Source: Fusobacteriaceae bacterium UBA2433 (GTDB lineage Bacteria; Fusobacteriota; Fusobacteriia; Fusobacteriales; Fusobacteriaceae). Taken from it: a stretch of 16,864 nt of DNA. A model generated the notes under the pieces. It was not told the DNA's origin. It made no database searches and was given only the letters and a program-made list of their open reading frames with translations. Positions 1 through 7,245 of this stretch are shown here, one piece after another. Each line of letters begins with the position of its first letter. Position 1 is the stretch's first letter. A program made the translations under genes and the position numbers. The stretch covers positions 9,754 to 26,617 of the forward strand of contig DDQV01000010.1 in NCBI GenBank assembly GCA_002342785.1, given 5' to 3'.

Positions 1-45
1 ACATACGTTCCAGGCATGCGCCTTCGACCACTCGACCATCTCACC
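1..45 (-). tRNA. tRNA-Ser(GGA), 3' part cut by window edge
   Basis: Read on the minus strand, this starts with a 7-nt acceptor arm (GGTGAGA, 45 to 39), then TG, a D-arm of the serine type (GTC...GGC pairing with one G-U) and an anticodon stem-loop CATGC-CTGGAAC-GTATG. The loop places anticodon GGA at bases 11 to 9, which decodes UCC/UCU serine codons. The sequence stops just after the anticodon stem, so the long variable arm, T-arm and acceptor 3' strand lie outside the window. The D-arm resembles other bacterial tRNA-Ser genes. A promoter with suitable spacing lies directly upstream. Confidence 0.9.
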
Positions 46-56
46 ACTGCTCAATA

Positions 57-85
57 ATAATACTATACTTTATATTATAAAGCAA
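57..85 (-). promoter_or_regulatory. Promoter of tRNA-Ser
   Basis: On the minus strand a -35 box TTGCTT (85 to 80) is followed after 17 bp by a -10 box TATTAT (62 to 57). Transcription would start near base 50, about five bases before the mature tRNA 5' end. The tRNA is therefore probably transcribed separately from recJ upstream. Confidence 0.6.
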
Positions 86-114
86 GAAAAAATCTTTTGA
101 TTCGATAGATTCAT

Positions 115-138
115 AAAAATAGATTCATATTGATGAAT
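115..138 (-). terminator. Possible weak terminator after recJ
   Basis: On the minus strand a 6-bp stem (ATTCAT/ATGAAT, loop CAAT) is followed by CTATTTTTATG. It lies about 40 bases past the recJ stop. The stem is short and made mostly of A-T pairs, so termination here would be weak. The same stretch holds two 11-bp direct copies of ATAGATTCATA (plus strand 105-115 and 119-129). Confidence 0.35.
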
Positions 139-177
139 AATTATATATGACAAGATGAAGTTCAATATTTTTTAATT

Positions 178-2748
178 TTAAAGGATCCTTAAAATATCAT
201 CGGTGGTGTAGACCATCTCAAATTTTTCTAAATTATCTATAATATGTTTTTTATTCTTAGAAGAAAGTTTTTTAGTATAATAAGTTTTAGTTTTATCGTA
301 ATTTTTAACTAACTCAAATTCCTCTAGAATCTCTATATTTTTAGGTAAGATTAGATCATCTTTTATTTTTATAGTATTATCTACGTGGATATCTTCCTTT
401 GTAATAACCATAAAATCTTTTTTTATTTCTTGGATAGGAAGTTCATTATAAAAGATGTAATAGTCATAGTCTTCACTATACCTATCTGAAATATCTAAAA
501 ATTCTGAAAAGAAATAAGGAAGAGAATCTTTAGTAATAATTAATGTTTTTTTACTGTGTAATTTATTCCAAAGTCCCATAGTATAGATTATAGTTTTCAT
601 TCCACGATTTCCTAAGTAGATTATTAGTGGATTTTCTTTTTTTCGAAAGATAGTTGATAAAACTTTTTTTTGAAGGGGATTATAATCTAAATCTCCCAAG
701 GTAAAAGTTTTTATATCTTTTAAGATCCCTCCAGCTTTCAAGCTAGTAGTCTTAAAATTATGTTCAGAATCTATAATGATATGGATATTGTAATTTTCAG
801 ATTTTTTTATAATCTCTGTAATTTTTACTTTAAATTTAAAATTATAATCATATGTTAAATTTTTTAATATACTTTCGGTTTGTTGAGGAAGATAACCAAT
901 TATAGATCTCCCTGAATTTACAGTTACTCCATTGGAGTATTCAAGATATACAGGAGAATTAATATCTATATCTCTTTTTGTATAGATGACTTCCTTCATT
1001 GGAAAAATTGTATCATATAGATCGATACTTTCCTTTAATAGATTTTTTTCTGAGTTTCCTTCTTTGATATCCTCTACAAACATCTTTACATTAAATCTAT
1101 CCATATAGGTATCTACTTTTAATTTAAAGGCAACATCTACAGTTTTTGTTTCCACGAGTCTCTCAAAGTGATGGGAACTACCAAACCAAACACAATTTTT
1201 TAAGGTGGTACCATCTGAAGAAACAGCGTCAAACATTATATGAGTTTTATCTTTTCCTATCAATCTAACTCTATCTAATATTATATTTTTAACCTCAAAG
1301 AGAGGTGTTGCATTTCCAAAACCATAGGGTTCGGCTTTTTCTAACTCATTGTTAAAATTGTATGTAAGTTTTGTAAAACTGATCTCTTTATCTATCTTTA
1401 CAGGTTTTTTAAAATCTTCATTAGATAGTTTAGAGCCTGCATCTTTATTTATTCTGTCTCTAAATTCATCTACTTTATTTGAGTCTATAGAAAATCCAGC
1501 AGCTCCTGGATGACCTCCATATTTTATAAATATTTCCTTCATGGAATTTAATCCATCTATAATTGAATATCCTTCTATACTTCTACAAGAAGCTTTTGAA
1601 ATTCCATCTTTTTCCTCCATAATTATAGTAGGTTTATAATATTTATCTACAATTTTAGAAGCTACAATTCCTACTACTCCATGGTGAAATCCTATTCCAG
1701 ATACTACTATAACATTATCTTCGTAGTATTTATTTTTTTCAATATCAGCTTCTACTTTTTCTAAAATATCAGATTGAACTTCCTTTCTTTCAAAGTTTTG
1801 TTCAATTAATTTTTTTGAGATCTCACGAGCTTCGATCATAGAATCACTGATAAGAAGTTTAACTGCCATCTTTGCATCTTCTAACCTACCAGCAGCATTA
1901 AAGATTGGACCTATTATAAATCCTACATCATAGGTATTAAATTTTTTATCTTCTAAATCATCAAAGACAGTTTGAAGTAAAGTTTGTAAGCCAGAATGTT
2001 TTGTATTTTTTAATTGCTCTAATCCTAATTTAGCAAAAATTCTATTCTCTGCCTTTAAAGGAACTATATCGGCAATTGTACCTATTGCAACTATATCTAA
2101 ATATTTATAGATATCTTTTTTTCTACCTAAAGTTTCATAGAGTCCCATCATCAACATAAAAGCTGTTCCTACTCCTGCAAGATATTTAAAATTATAGAAG
2201 TTGTCCTCCCTTTTTGGATTGACTACAGCATATGCAGGAGGTAATATATTATTTATATCGTGGTGATCGGTGATGATAACTTCTAGTCCTATGGAGTTTC
2301 CATATTCCACCTCTTCAACAGATGAGACACCACAATCTACAGTGATTACTAGATCTCCTTTTTGTTCCTTGATATTATATAGTGATTCTTTGTTTAATCC
2401 ATATCCTTCATCTCTTAGGGGAATATAGTAATCTACTTTATAACCTAACTCTTTTAAAGCAAGATAGCAAAGGGAGGTAGAAGTTATTCCATCTACATCA
2501 TAGTCTCCATAGATAAATATAGTTTTGTTAGCTTCTCCCATTTCTATAATTTTATCTACAGATCTTTTTATGTCAGCAAATTCAAAGGGTGAAATTATAT
2601 TTTCAATCTTTGGATTAATAAATTTTTCTATCTCTTCATATGTATCTATTCCTCGGTTGATCATTATATTAAGAAAATCTTTACTGAGTCCTAAAGACTC
2701 AAATTCTTTTGTATTATGTATATCTTTATGTACCCATCTTGTTTCCAT
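178..2748 (-). CDS. recJ: Single-stranded-DNA-specific exonuclease RecJ
   Basis: RecJ is a 5'-to-3' single-strand DNA exonuclease of the DHH phosphoesterase family, acting in recombination and mismatch or base-excision repair in the cytoplasm. All core motifs are visible: GDYDVDGITS (residues 81-90), VDCG (137-140), the DHH triad (161-163), GTIADIVPL (223-231), GPIFNAAGR (280-288) and the DHHA1 motif GGHPGAAGF (411-419). An OB-fold region follows, with EPYGFGNATPLF at 473-484. The protein is 856 aa, longer than the roughly 580-aa E. coli enzyme, with about 290 residues after the OB fold that I cannot assign firmly. The start is supported by AGGAGG five bases upstream of ATG. It is divergent from the nitroreductase. 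Identity is secure. Confidence 0.97.
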   Translation of the reverse strand: METRWVHKDIHNTKEFESLGLSKDFLNIMINRGIDTYEEIEKFINPKIENIISPFEFADIKRSVDKIIEMGEANKTIFIYGDYDVDGITSTSLCYLALKELGYKVDYYIPLRDEGYGLNKESLYNIKEQKGDLVITVDCGVSSVEEVEYGNSIGLEVIITDHHDINNILPPAYAVVNPKREDNFYNFKYLAGVGTAFMLMMGLYETLGRKKDIYKYLDIVAIGTIADIVPLKAENRIFAKLGLEQLKNTKHSGLQTLLQTVFDDLEDKKFNTYDVGFIIGPIFNAAGRLEDAKMAVKLLISDSMIEAREISKKLIEQNFERKEVQSDILEKVEADIEKNKYYEDNVIVVSGIGFHHGVVGIVASKIVDKYYKPTIIMEEKDGISKASCRSIEGYSIIDGLNSMKEIFIKYGGHPGAAGFSIDSNKVDEFRDRINKDAGSKLSNEDFKKPVKIDKEISFTKLTYNFNNELEKAEPYGFGNATPLFEVKNIILDRVRLIGKDKTHIMFDAVSSDGTTLKNCVWFGSSHHFERLVETKTVDVAFKLKVDTYMDRFNVKMFVEDIKEGNSEKNLLKESIDLYDTIFPMKEVIYTKRDIDINSPVYLEYSNGVTVNSGRSIIGYLPQQTESILKNLTYDYNFKFKVKITEIIKKSENYNIHIIIDSEHNFKTTSLKAGGILKDIKTFTLGDLDYNPLQKKVLSTIFRKKENPLIIYLGNRGMKTIIYTMGLWNKLHSKKTLIITKDSLPYFFSEFLDISDRYSEDYDYYIFYNELPIQEIKKDFMVITKEDIHVDNTIKIKDDLILPKNIEILEEFELVKNYDKTKTYYTKKLSSKNKKHIIDNLEKFEMVYTTDDILRIL

Positions 2749-2803
2749 ATATTGCCTCCTAATATCTTTTCTATAATTTTAAAATATTTAGTATAAAATA
2801 TCT

Positions 2804-2812
2804 ATAATATCA
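2804..2812 (-). promoter_or_regulatory. Possible extended -10 promoter for recJ
   Basis: On the minus strand TGATATTAT is an extended -10 element (TGN plus TATTAT), about 55 bases upstream of the recJ start. I see no convincing -35 box. It resembles the TGATATAAT elements in front of mutL and the TPR gene at 10665. Confidence 0.4.
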
Positions 2813-2890
2813 AACTTATAAAGTATTATTTTCTAACTATATCTTATCATAATTAATTTATTTTGTTTTTATAATAAAAAGTCGTAAACT

Positions 2891-2896
2891 TATAAT
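2891..2896 (+). promoter_or_regulatory. Possible -10 box for the nitroreductase gene
   Basis: A perfect TATAAT lies 26 bases before the start codon, and a strong ribosome binding site (AAGGAGG, 2909-2915) sits between them. No good -35 box is found at 16-18 bp, and such an AT-rich region produces TATAAT by chance. Confidence 0.35.
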
Positions 2897-2921
2897 ATAA
2901 AAAAGAAAAAGGAGGCCAAGA

Positions 2922-3632
2922 ATGAATGAAACTTTAAAAATTATAAGCAATAGAGTATCCCTTAGACATTATGATAAGAAAAAAATATCAACTGAACATA
3001 TGAATAAAATAATAGAATCAGCAATTGAGGCTCCTACAGCGGGGAATATGGTAATGTATTCAATCATTCATATTCAAGATAAAAAAACTATGCAAAAACT
3101 AGCGATATCTTGTGATTCCCAACCCTTTATAGGAACAGCTTCTGATATATTAATTTTTGTTGCTGATTTTAATAAATGGAATAATTATTATAAAAATGAA
3201 GGGATGTACCTTGAGAAAGGAAGAAAACCTAAAAATGCAGAGATGCTTTTATCTTTTGAAGATACTATGGTAGCATCTGAAAATGCTGTAATTGCAGGGG
3301 AAAGTTTAGGAATTGGGAGTTGTTATATAGGAGATATCCTAGAAAATTATAAATACCATAAAGAACTATTAAATCTTCCAGAGTACACAATACCTTTAGG
3401 GATGCTAACATTTGGATATTATCCTAAAGATTATAAGAGAATAAAAAAGAAAAGATTTGATAAAAAATTTATTGTCTTTGATGAAAAATATAAAAACCTA
3501 GATGAAGAAGAATTAAAAACTATGTTTAAATCAAAGGGAAAAGAATTTTATAATAGAAAAACTAATTCAGATTTTATGAAAAATTTTGAAAATGCAGTGG
3601 AACAATGGTTTAAAAATTGGGGAAGGGAATAA
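2922..3632 (+). CDS. Nitroreductase family NAD(P)H:FMN oxidoreductase
   Basis: The 236-aa protein has the FMN-binding pattern of the nitroreductase fold: an N-terminal S-x-R-x-x-x-R segment (residues 9-15, SNRVSLR), APTAGN (37-42) and the C-terminal half motif GESLGIGSCYIG (126-137), followed by IPLGMLTFGYYP (157-168). Family members are FMN enzymes that reduce nitro compounds, quinones or flavins with NAD(P)H, and some act in flavin recycling or iron reduction. The lysine-rich C-terminal tail (about 172-236) resembles NfsA/FRP-type members more than short NfsB types, so the physiological substrate is open. It is a single-gene unit with a strong ribosome binding site, convergent with the fetB-like gene and ended by a hairpin. 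No transmembrane segment or signal peptide is seen. Confidence 0.88.
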   Translation: MNETLKIISNRVSLRHYDKKKISTEHMNKIIESAIEAPTAGNMVMYSIIHIQDKKTMQKLAISCDSQPFIGTASDILIFVADFNKWNNYYKNEGMYLEKGRKPKNAEMLLSFEDTMVASENAVIAGESLGIGSCYIGDILENYKYHKELLNLPEYTIPLGMLTFGYYPKDYKRIKKKRFDKKFIVFDEKYKNLDEEELKTMFKSKGKEFYNRKTNSDFMKNFENAVEQWFKNWGRE

Positions 3633-3640
3633 AAAATTAA

Positions 3641-3669
3641 AAAAATGAGCTGTTTTAAGGCTCATTTTT
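3641..3669. terminator. Bidirectional intrinsic terminator
   Basis: A perfect 10-bp stem, AAAAATGAGC (3641-3650) with GCTCATTTTT (3660-3669), encloses a 9-nt loop. The plus strand ends in a T run. The A-rich 5' flank gives a T run on the minus strand too, so it can serve both the nitroreductase gene and the convergent operon ending at 3746. Confidence 0.85.
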
Positions 3670-3745
3670 AAATACATATAAAGTTTATAAATTTATCTAA
3701 ATATATCTTTTCTTAGCCTACTAAATTTATCAAAGGCTATTTGAT

Positions 3746-4468
3746 TTATAAAAAAGTTGTAAATATTAGAGAGAGACATCTGATAGAAAAGATTGCAAGG
3801 GTAATACTTATTTGATATTTAATAGATGTAAAAGGAGATGCCCCAGCTAAAATTTGTCCTGTCATCATTCCTGGTAAAGCAACCAGTCCAATTGTTGCCA
3901 TATTGGCAAGATCAGGTTGAAGAGATGATATGATGGATCTTTTATAAAACTCTCTAAGAGCTTCAAATTTCGTAGCACCCATGGAAAGAAGGTAAAAATA
4001 TGATTCTTCTCCATCTTTTATTTGTATAAAAAAATTATTTAAAAATATAATCTGACCTTTGAGTACGTTTCCAAGAAACATGCCACTAATAGGAATAATA
4101 TATCTTACTTCAAAAAAATTAATATCATGTAAAATTATATTTTTGTATAAGGTATAGATTATAATCCATGATAAAAATATAGAGCAAAATAATGGCAATA
4201 TAATTTTTTTATAGTTTAACTTTACCATATCTATAGTAGATATAGATGCCACAGTTATCATAAAAAAAAGATAGATAAGATTTACAGTCCAATTATTAAG
4301 TTTAAAAATATATTCTAAATATATTCCTACTAAAAATAGTTGAAGAATCATTCGTCCAATTGAGGTAATAGATCTCTTTATAAGATTTACTTTGAAAATT
4401 TTTAATCCTAAAATTAATAAAAAAAGTGGAATAAGAAGTAAAAAAATATTAAAAAAAGATATATTCAT
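3746..4468 (-). CDS. fetB: FetB-like ABC transporter permease (UPF0014 family)
   Basis: This 240-aa integral membrane protein matches the UPF0014/FetB (YbbM) family in length and motifs. It has about six or seven hydrophobic segments, a central GATKFEALREFYKRSI coupling-helix-like motif (residues 164-179) and the family signature PGMMTGQILAGASP (199-212) followed by IKYQI. In E. coli, FetAB is reported to promote iron export and resistance to oxidative stress. Whether the substrate is the same here cannot be told from sequence. It starts 4 bases after the fetA-like stop, so the two are translationally close and certainly form one transporter. It is the last gene of the operon, ending toward the terminator at 3641-3669. 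Confidence 0.88.
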   Translation of the reverse strand: MNISFFNIFLLLIPLFLLILGLKIFKVNLIKRSITSIGRMILQLFLVGIYLEYIFKLNNWTVNLIYLFFMITVASISTIDMVKLNYKKIILPLFCSIFLSWIIIYTLYKNIILHDINFFEVRYIIPISGMFLGNVLKGQIIFLNNFFIQIKDGEESYFYLLSMGATKFEALREFYKRSIISSLQPDLANMATIGLVALPGMMTGQILAGASPFTSIKYQISITLAIFSIRCLSLIFTTFL

Positions 4469-4472
4469 AAGA

Positions 4473-5087
4473 TTACCACCTCACTATTTCAAATTCATCA
4501 TGATCTAACCATTGGTTGTCATGAGAGGAAATTATAACTGTTTTATTTAAGTTTTTTATAATCTTAATAACTTTTATTTTTAAATCATGATCTAGACCAG
4601 AAGTGACTTCATCTAAAAGGAGGATATCTCTGTCTAAAAGCAAAACTAATATAAGAGCAATCCTTTGTTTCTCACCTCCAGATAAAAGCAAAGGAGATTT
4701 TTTTAATATATTTTTATCTAGTTCAAATTTTTCTAAAAGATCATATAAATTGGAATTAGATAATTTTATATTTTTATTTTTTTTAAATGAAAAGATAAGT
4801 TCAATATACTTTTCTACACTCTCTTCAGTAAAAGAAATATTTTGACTGATATAAGCAAATTTTTGACGGAGAGCATCTATATTATGTTCTCCTAAAACTT
4901 CTTTATCTATAATAATATTTCCACTGTCTATAGGAATATATCCCATGATTACCTTTAAGAGGGTACTTTTACCAGTTCCAGAAGGCATCTTAAGGAGAAT
5001 TTTTTTATTTTTAATTATATGTAAGTTTAAATTTGTAAAGATTGATTGTTGTCTTAAAGTCAAATCTATTTTTTCTAATTTTATCAT
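4473..5087 (-). CDS. fetA: FetA-like ABC transporter ATP-binding protein
   Basis: The 204-aa protein is a compact ABC ATPase and the partner of the UPF0014 permease downstream. Visible motifs are the P-loop PSGTGKST (residues 35-42), Q-loop Q82, signature LSGGEKQR (135-142), Walker B ILLLDE (155-160) and switch histidine in SSHD (187-190). The DEVTSGLD sequence after Walker B, with a branched residue where most ABC proteins have P or A, resembles the DEITSALD of E. coli FetA. The first P-loop glycine is replaced by Met34, while the catalytic lysine and serine remain. It starts 20 bases after the stop of the TPR/SLT gene and follows the ribosome binding site GCAGG. It is slightly shorter than E. 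coli FetA (about 225 aa), ending soon after the D-loop/H-loop region. Confidence 0.88.
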   Translation of the reverse strand: MIKLEKIDLTLRQQSIFTNLNLHIIKNKKILLKMPSGTGKSTLLKVIMGYIPIDSGNIIIDKEVLGEHNIDALRQKFAYISQNISFTEESVEKYIELIFSFKKNKNIKLSNSNLYDLLEKFELDKNILKKSPLLLSGGEKQRIALILVLLLDRDILLLDEVTSGLDHDLKIKVIKIIKNLNKTVIISSHDNQWLDHDEFEIVRW

Positions 5088-5107
5088 TTTAAACCTGCCT
5101 ATATTTT

Positions 5108-6973
5108 TTAATCTTTATATAAATCTTTATATTTATAATAATTAGTAATAACTTTTTTTATAAAATTTTGTGAATCTGAATATGGTATTTGTTCTACATC
5201 TAGATCTTTATTCTTATCTAATTTCCAAGTAGAAACCAAATCCTTTCCATCGTGAAAACTAGCTATAGTAAGACTGATATTATTGTCTAAATTTAATAGA
5301 AGAAATTTTAGATGTTTTATTCCAATGTTAAGATTTATTTCGGGATCTAAAAGTTTATCAGAGGTTATACCTGGATCATATAGTTTAGCAGTTTTAAGGT
5401 CTAACTGCATAAGTCCAAAATAAGTACTCTTAGAGATTAAATTTGGATCAAACTTACTACCTTGTTTAATAATACTAAAGATAAGTGGTTCCTCTACATC
5501 ATATTTTTTACTGTATTTTTTTATTAACTCACTATAATATTTAGGATACAGGTATGGATAAAGATTTGAATATTTAGAAAAATCTTTTTCAGCAGAGAGA
5601 GAGGTCCTCATGGCTTGATCATATAGTTTAATTTTTTCTAAATAGTTAGTTCTAATAAAAATTTCAAAAACTTTATCTTCGGAAAAATTTAAGGTATCAG
5701 ATTTAATATTAAGAAGTTGTGGATCACCTAACTCAGAAATTTGGTCTAATATAGTAAGGGAATCTTTATAGATACGACTCTTATAACTTATAGGATACTC
5801 CTCTAAAATTTTAGTGTTTTTAGTTATATTAAAAGCCACTTGATAATAGTAAGAGTTGAGATTATGTTTGATTATCCAGTTTAAATAGTTTGGATTTTTA
5901 CTCTCGTTGTAAAGCATATTCCTATAATAACCAGCCAGGTTAGATTCTGGATAAGATTCTATATATTTAATTGCAGAATTTTTAAAAAGATCTATTTGTG
6001 ATGAATTGAAATAAGATCTAGTCAAAAGTTCATGAGCTTTATCATTATTTAATTTTTTGCTATATATGATAGCATTTTCATAATCTTCTAAAATAAAATA
6101 AACTCTACCTATTAAATATATGGATTTTTCTAGATATGGAGATCTATCTACTAATTTGTATTTTTCAATAGCATCTAAAAATTTACCAGATTTTTTTAGG
6201 GCATTTCCCCAAAAATAATAATAATCAGAATCCATATTATTTAAACTTATTTGATCTTCTAAAAGTTCTATCATTAATTTATATTGGTTTGTTTCCTCTA
6301 AAATACTTAGGATATCAATGACAATCTCCTTATCATTGGAAGAATAATTATTTGAATTTTTATAGGCTTTATAAAAATCTAAAAACAAACCTTTGGAGTA
6401 GAGAAATCTTCCTACCATCTTTAGGTCATTATTTTTTAATTGGTTGAGGTGTGTATAATTTTCCTTGTATTTTATCTCTAAGAGATAGTTATAATAAGGA
6501 TCTTTAGAAGCTAAAATATTGAGGGCTTTCTTTTCTAAGGGCTCTAGATCGGGAGAATAATAATCTTTTATAAGATTTAAATATTGATTACGTGCATTGG
6601 TGAAGTAACCTAATCTAGAATATATCTCTCCTAAATAAAAACTTCGTCTAAATTCAAAAAAATTAGATTTTTTAGATCCAGAATTTTTTAGGTACTTAGG
6701 CGTATAAACAGATGAATCGAGATATTTAAGTGCGTTTTTTAATTCTCCAATCTCATAGTAGTTCATGGCAATATAGTAATTAGGATAGTGAGAATTAACT
6801 AACTCAGAGTCTTTATAGATCTCTATAAAATTTTCAAATTCAATCTTTGCTTGATCAAAATTTTCATTGAGATAATGGTTCTTTGCTTGAATAAAAGATC
6901 TATAAACTTCTATATTATCTGATGAAAATAATGTGGTAAAAATAAATATATATAGTAAAATAGTTTTTTTCAT
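5108..6973 (-). CDS. Secreted TPR protein with an inactive-looking SLT lytic transglycosylase domain
   Basis: The 621-aa protein starts with a signal peptide (MKKTILLYIFIFTTLFSS), so it is probably periplasmic. Residues about 25-470 are alpha-helical TPR-like repeats, for example 63-90, 110-137 and 250-310, reminiscent of the superhelical part of Slt70. Residues about 476-621 align with the SLT domain: YDVEEPLIFSIIKQGSKFDP (491-510), FGLMQL (519-524), a C-terminal SFHDG (572-576) and IPYSDSQNFIKKVI (596-609). In active enzymes the first motif reads Q-E-S-x-F-D-P. Here the catalytic glutamate is Gly505 (codon GGT), and the usual AYNAG motif is SFHDG. It therefore looks like a pseudoenzyme that may bind glycan or scaffold other proteins. 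It is the first gene of an operon with fetA/fetB. Confidence 0.85.
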   Translation of the reverse strand: MKKTILLYIFIFTTLFSSDNIEVYRSFIQAKNHYLNENFDQAKIEFENFIEIYKDSELVNSHYPNYYIAMNYYEIGELKNALKYLDSSVYTPKYLKNSGSKKSNFFEFRRSFYLGEIYSRLGYFTNARNQYLNLIKDYYSPDLEPLEKKALNILASKDPYYNYLLEIKYKENYTHLNQLKNNDLKMVGRFLYSKGLFLDFYKAYKNSNNYSSNDKEIVIDILSILEETNQYKLMIELLEDQISLNNMDSDYYYFWGNALKKSGKFLDAIEKYKLVDRSPYLEKSIYLIGRVYFILEDYENAIIYSKKLNNDKAHELLTRSYFNSSQIDLFKNSAIKYIESYPESNLAGYYRNMLYNESKNPNYLNWIIKHNLNSYYYQVAFNITKNTKILEEYPISYKSRIYKDSLTILDQISELGDPQLLNIKSDTLNFSEDKVFEIFIRTNYLEKIKLYDQAMRTSLSAEKDFSKYSNLYPYLYPKYYSELIKKYSKKYDVEEPLIFSIIKQGSKFDPNLISKSTYFGLMQLDLKTAKLYDPGITSDKLLDPEINLNIGIKHLKFLLLNLDNNISLTIASFHDGKDLVSTWKLDKNKDLDVEQIPYSDSQNFIKKVITNYYKYKDLYKD

Positions 6974-6989
6974 AGGAGCCCCCTTTTTA

Positions 6990-7020
6990 ATTAAAATTTT
7001 AAATTTTTATAAATTTTAAT
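6990..7020. repeat. AT-only inverted repeat in the leader of the TPR/SLT operon
   Basis: ATTAAAATTT (6990-6999) and AAATTTTAAT (7011-7020) form perfect 10-bp arms around an 11-nt spacer. It lies between the inferred transcription start and the start codon at 6973. A second small dyad, TCTATC/GATAGA (7020-7025 and 7034-7039), is adjacent. Both are pure or nearly pure A/T, so chance is possible. Confidence 0.4.
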
Positions 7021-7057
7021 CTATCAAAGTGTAGATAGAGATATGTATATTAATAAG

Positions 7058-7085
7058 AGTATACCATAAAAATAGTAGATTCAAA
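7058..7085 (-). promoter_or_regulatory. Promoter of the TPR/SLT-fetA-fetB operon
   Basis: On the minus strand an extended -10 TGGTATACT has its hexamer TATACT at 7063-7058. A -35-like TTTGAA (7085-7080) lies 16 bp upstream. Transcription would start near 7051, leaving a leader of nearly 80 nt before the GGGGG ribosome binding site and ATG at 6973. Confidence 0.5.
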
Positions 7086-7184
7086 TCAGTAGTTAAAAAG
7101 AGATAGATATATTTTATTTTTAGTATTAAAAATAGTGTATACTTAATTAAGTAAAAAAATTAAATCATTAAAATAAAAAAGAAA

Positions 7185-7213
7185 TGGTCATAATTTTATA
7201 ATTTTGATATAAT
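7185..7213 (+). promoter_or_regulatory. Promoter of mutL
   Basis: The -35 TGGTCA (7185-7190, four of six consensus bases) lies 17 bp from a perfect -10 TATAAT (7208-7213). The -10 is preceded by TGA, giving an extended -10 element. Transcription would start near 7220, about 25 bases before the mutL ATG. Confidence 0.65.
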
Positions 7214-7245
7214 ATTAGGGTTATTTTTTTAAAGGGGTAGGTTAT

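Noticed and set aside
105..129. Two copies of ATAGATTCATA as a possible repeat array or attachment site next to the tRNA
   Set aside because: There are only two short AT-rich copies and no integrase or tRNA-end duplication nearby; probably chance.
2525..2776. Plus-strand open frame of 83 codons inside and upstream of recJ
   Set aside because: It lies opposite the recJ coding strand, has no ribosome binding site, and its hydrophobic composition is that of an antisense frame of an AT-rich gene.
3714..3739. TAGCCT/AGGCTA inverted repeat after the fetB-like gene
   Set aside because: The arms are only 6 bp with a 14-nt loop and no T run; the hairpin at 3641-3669 is a much better terminator.
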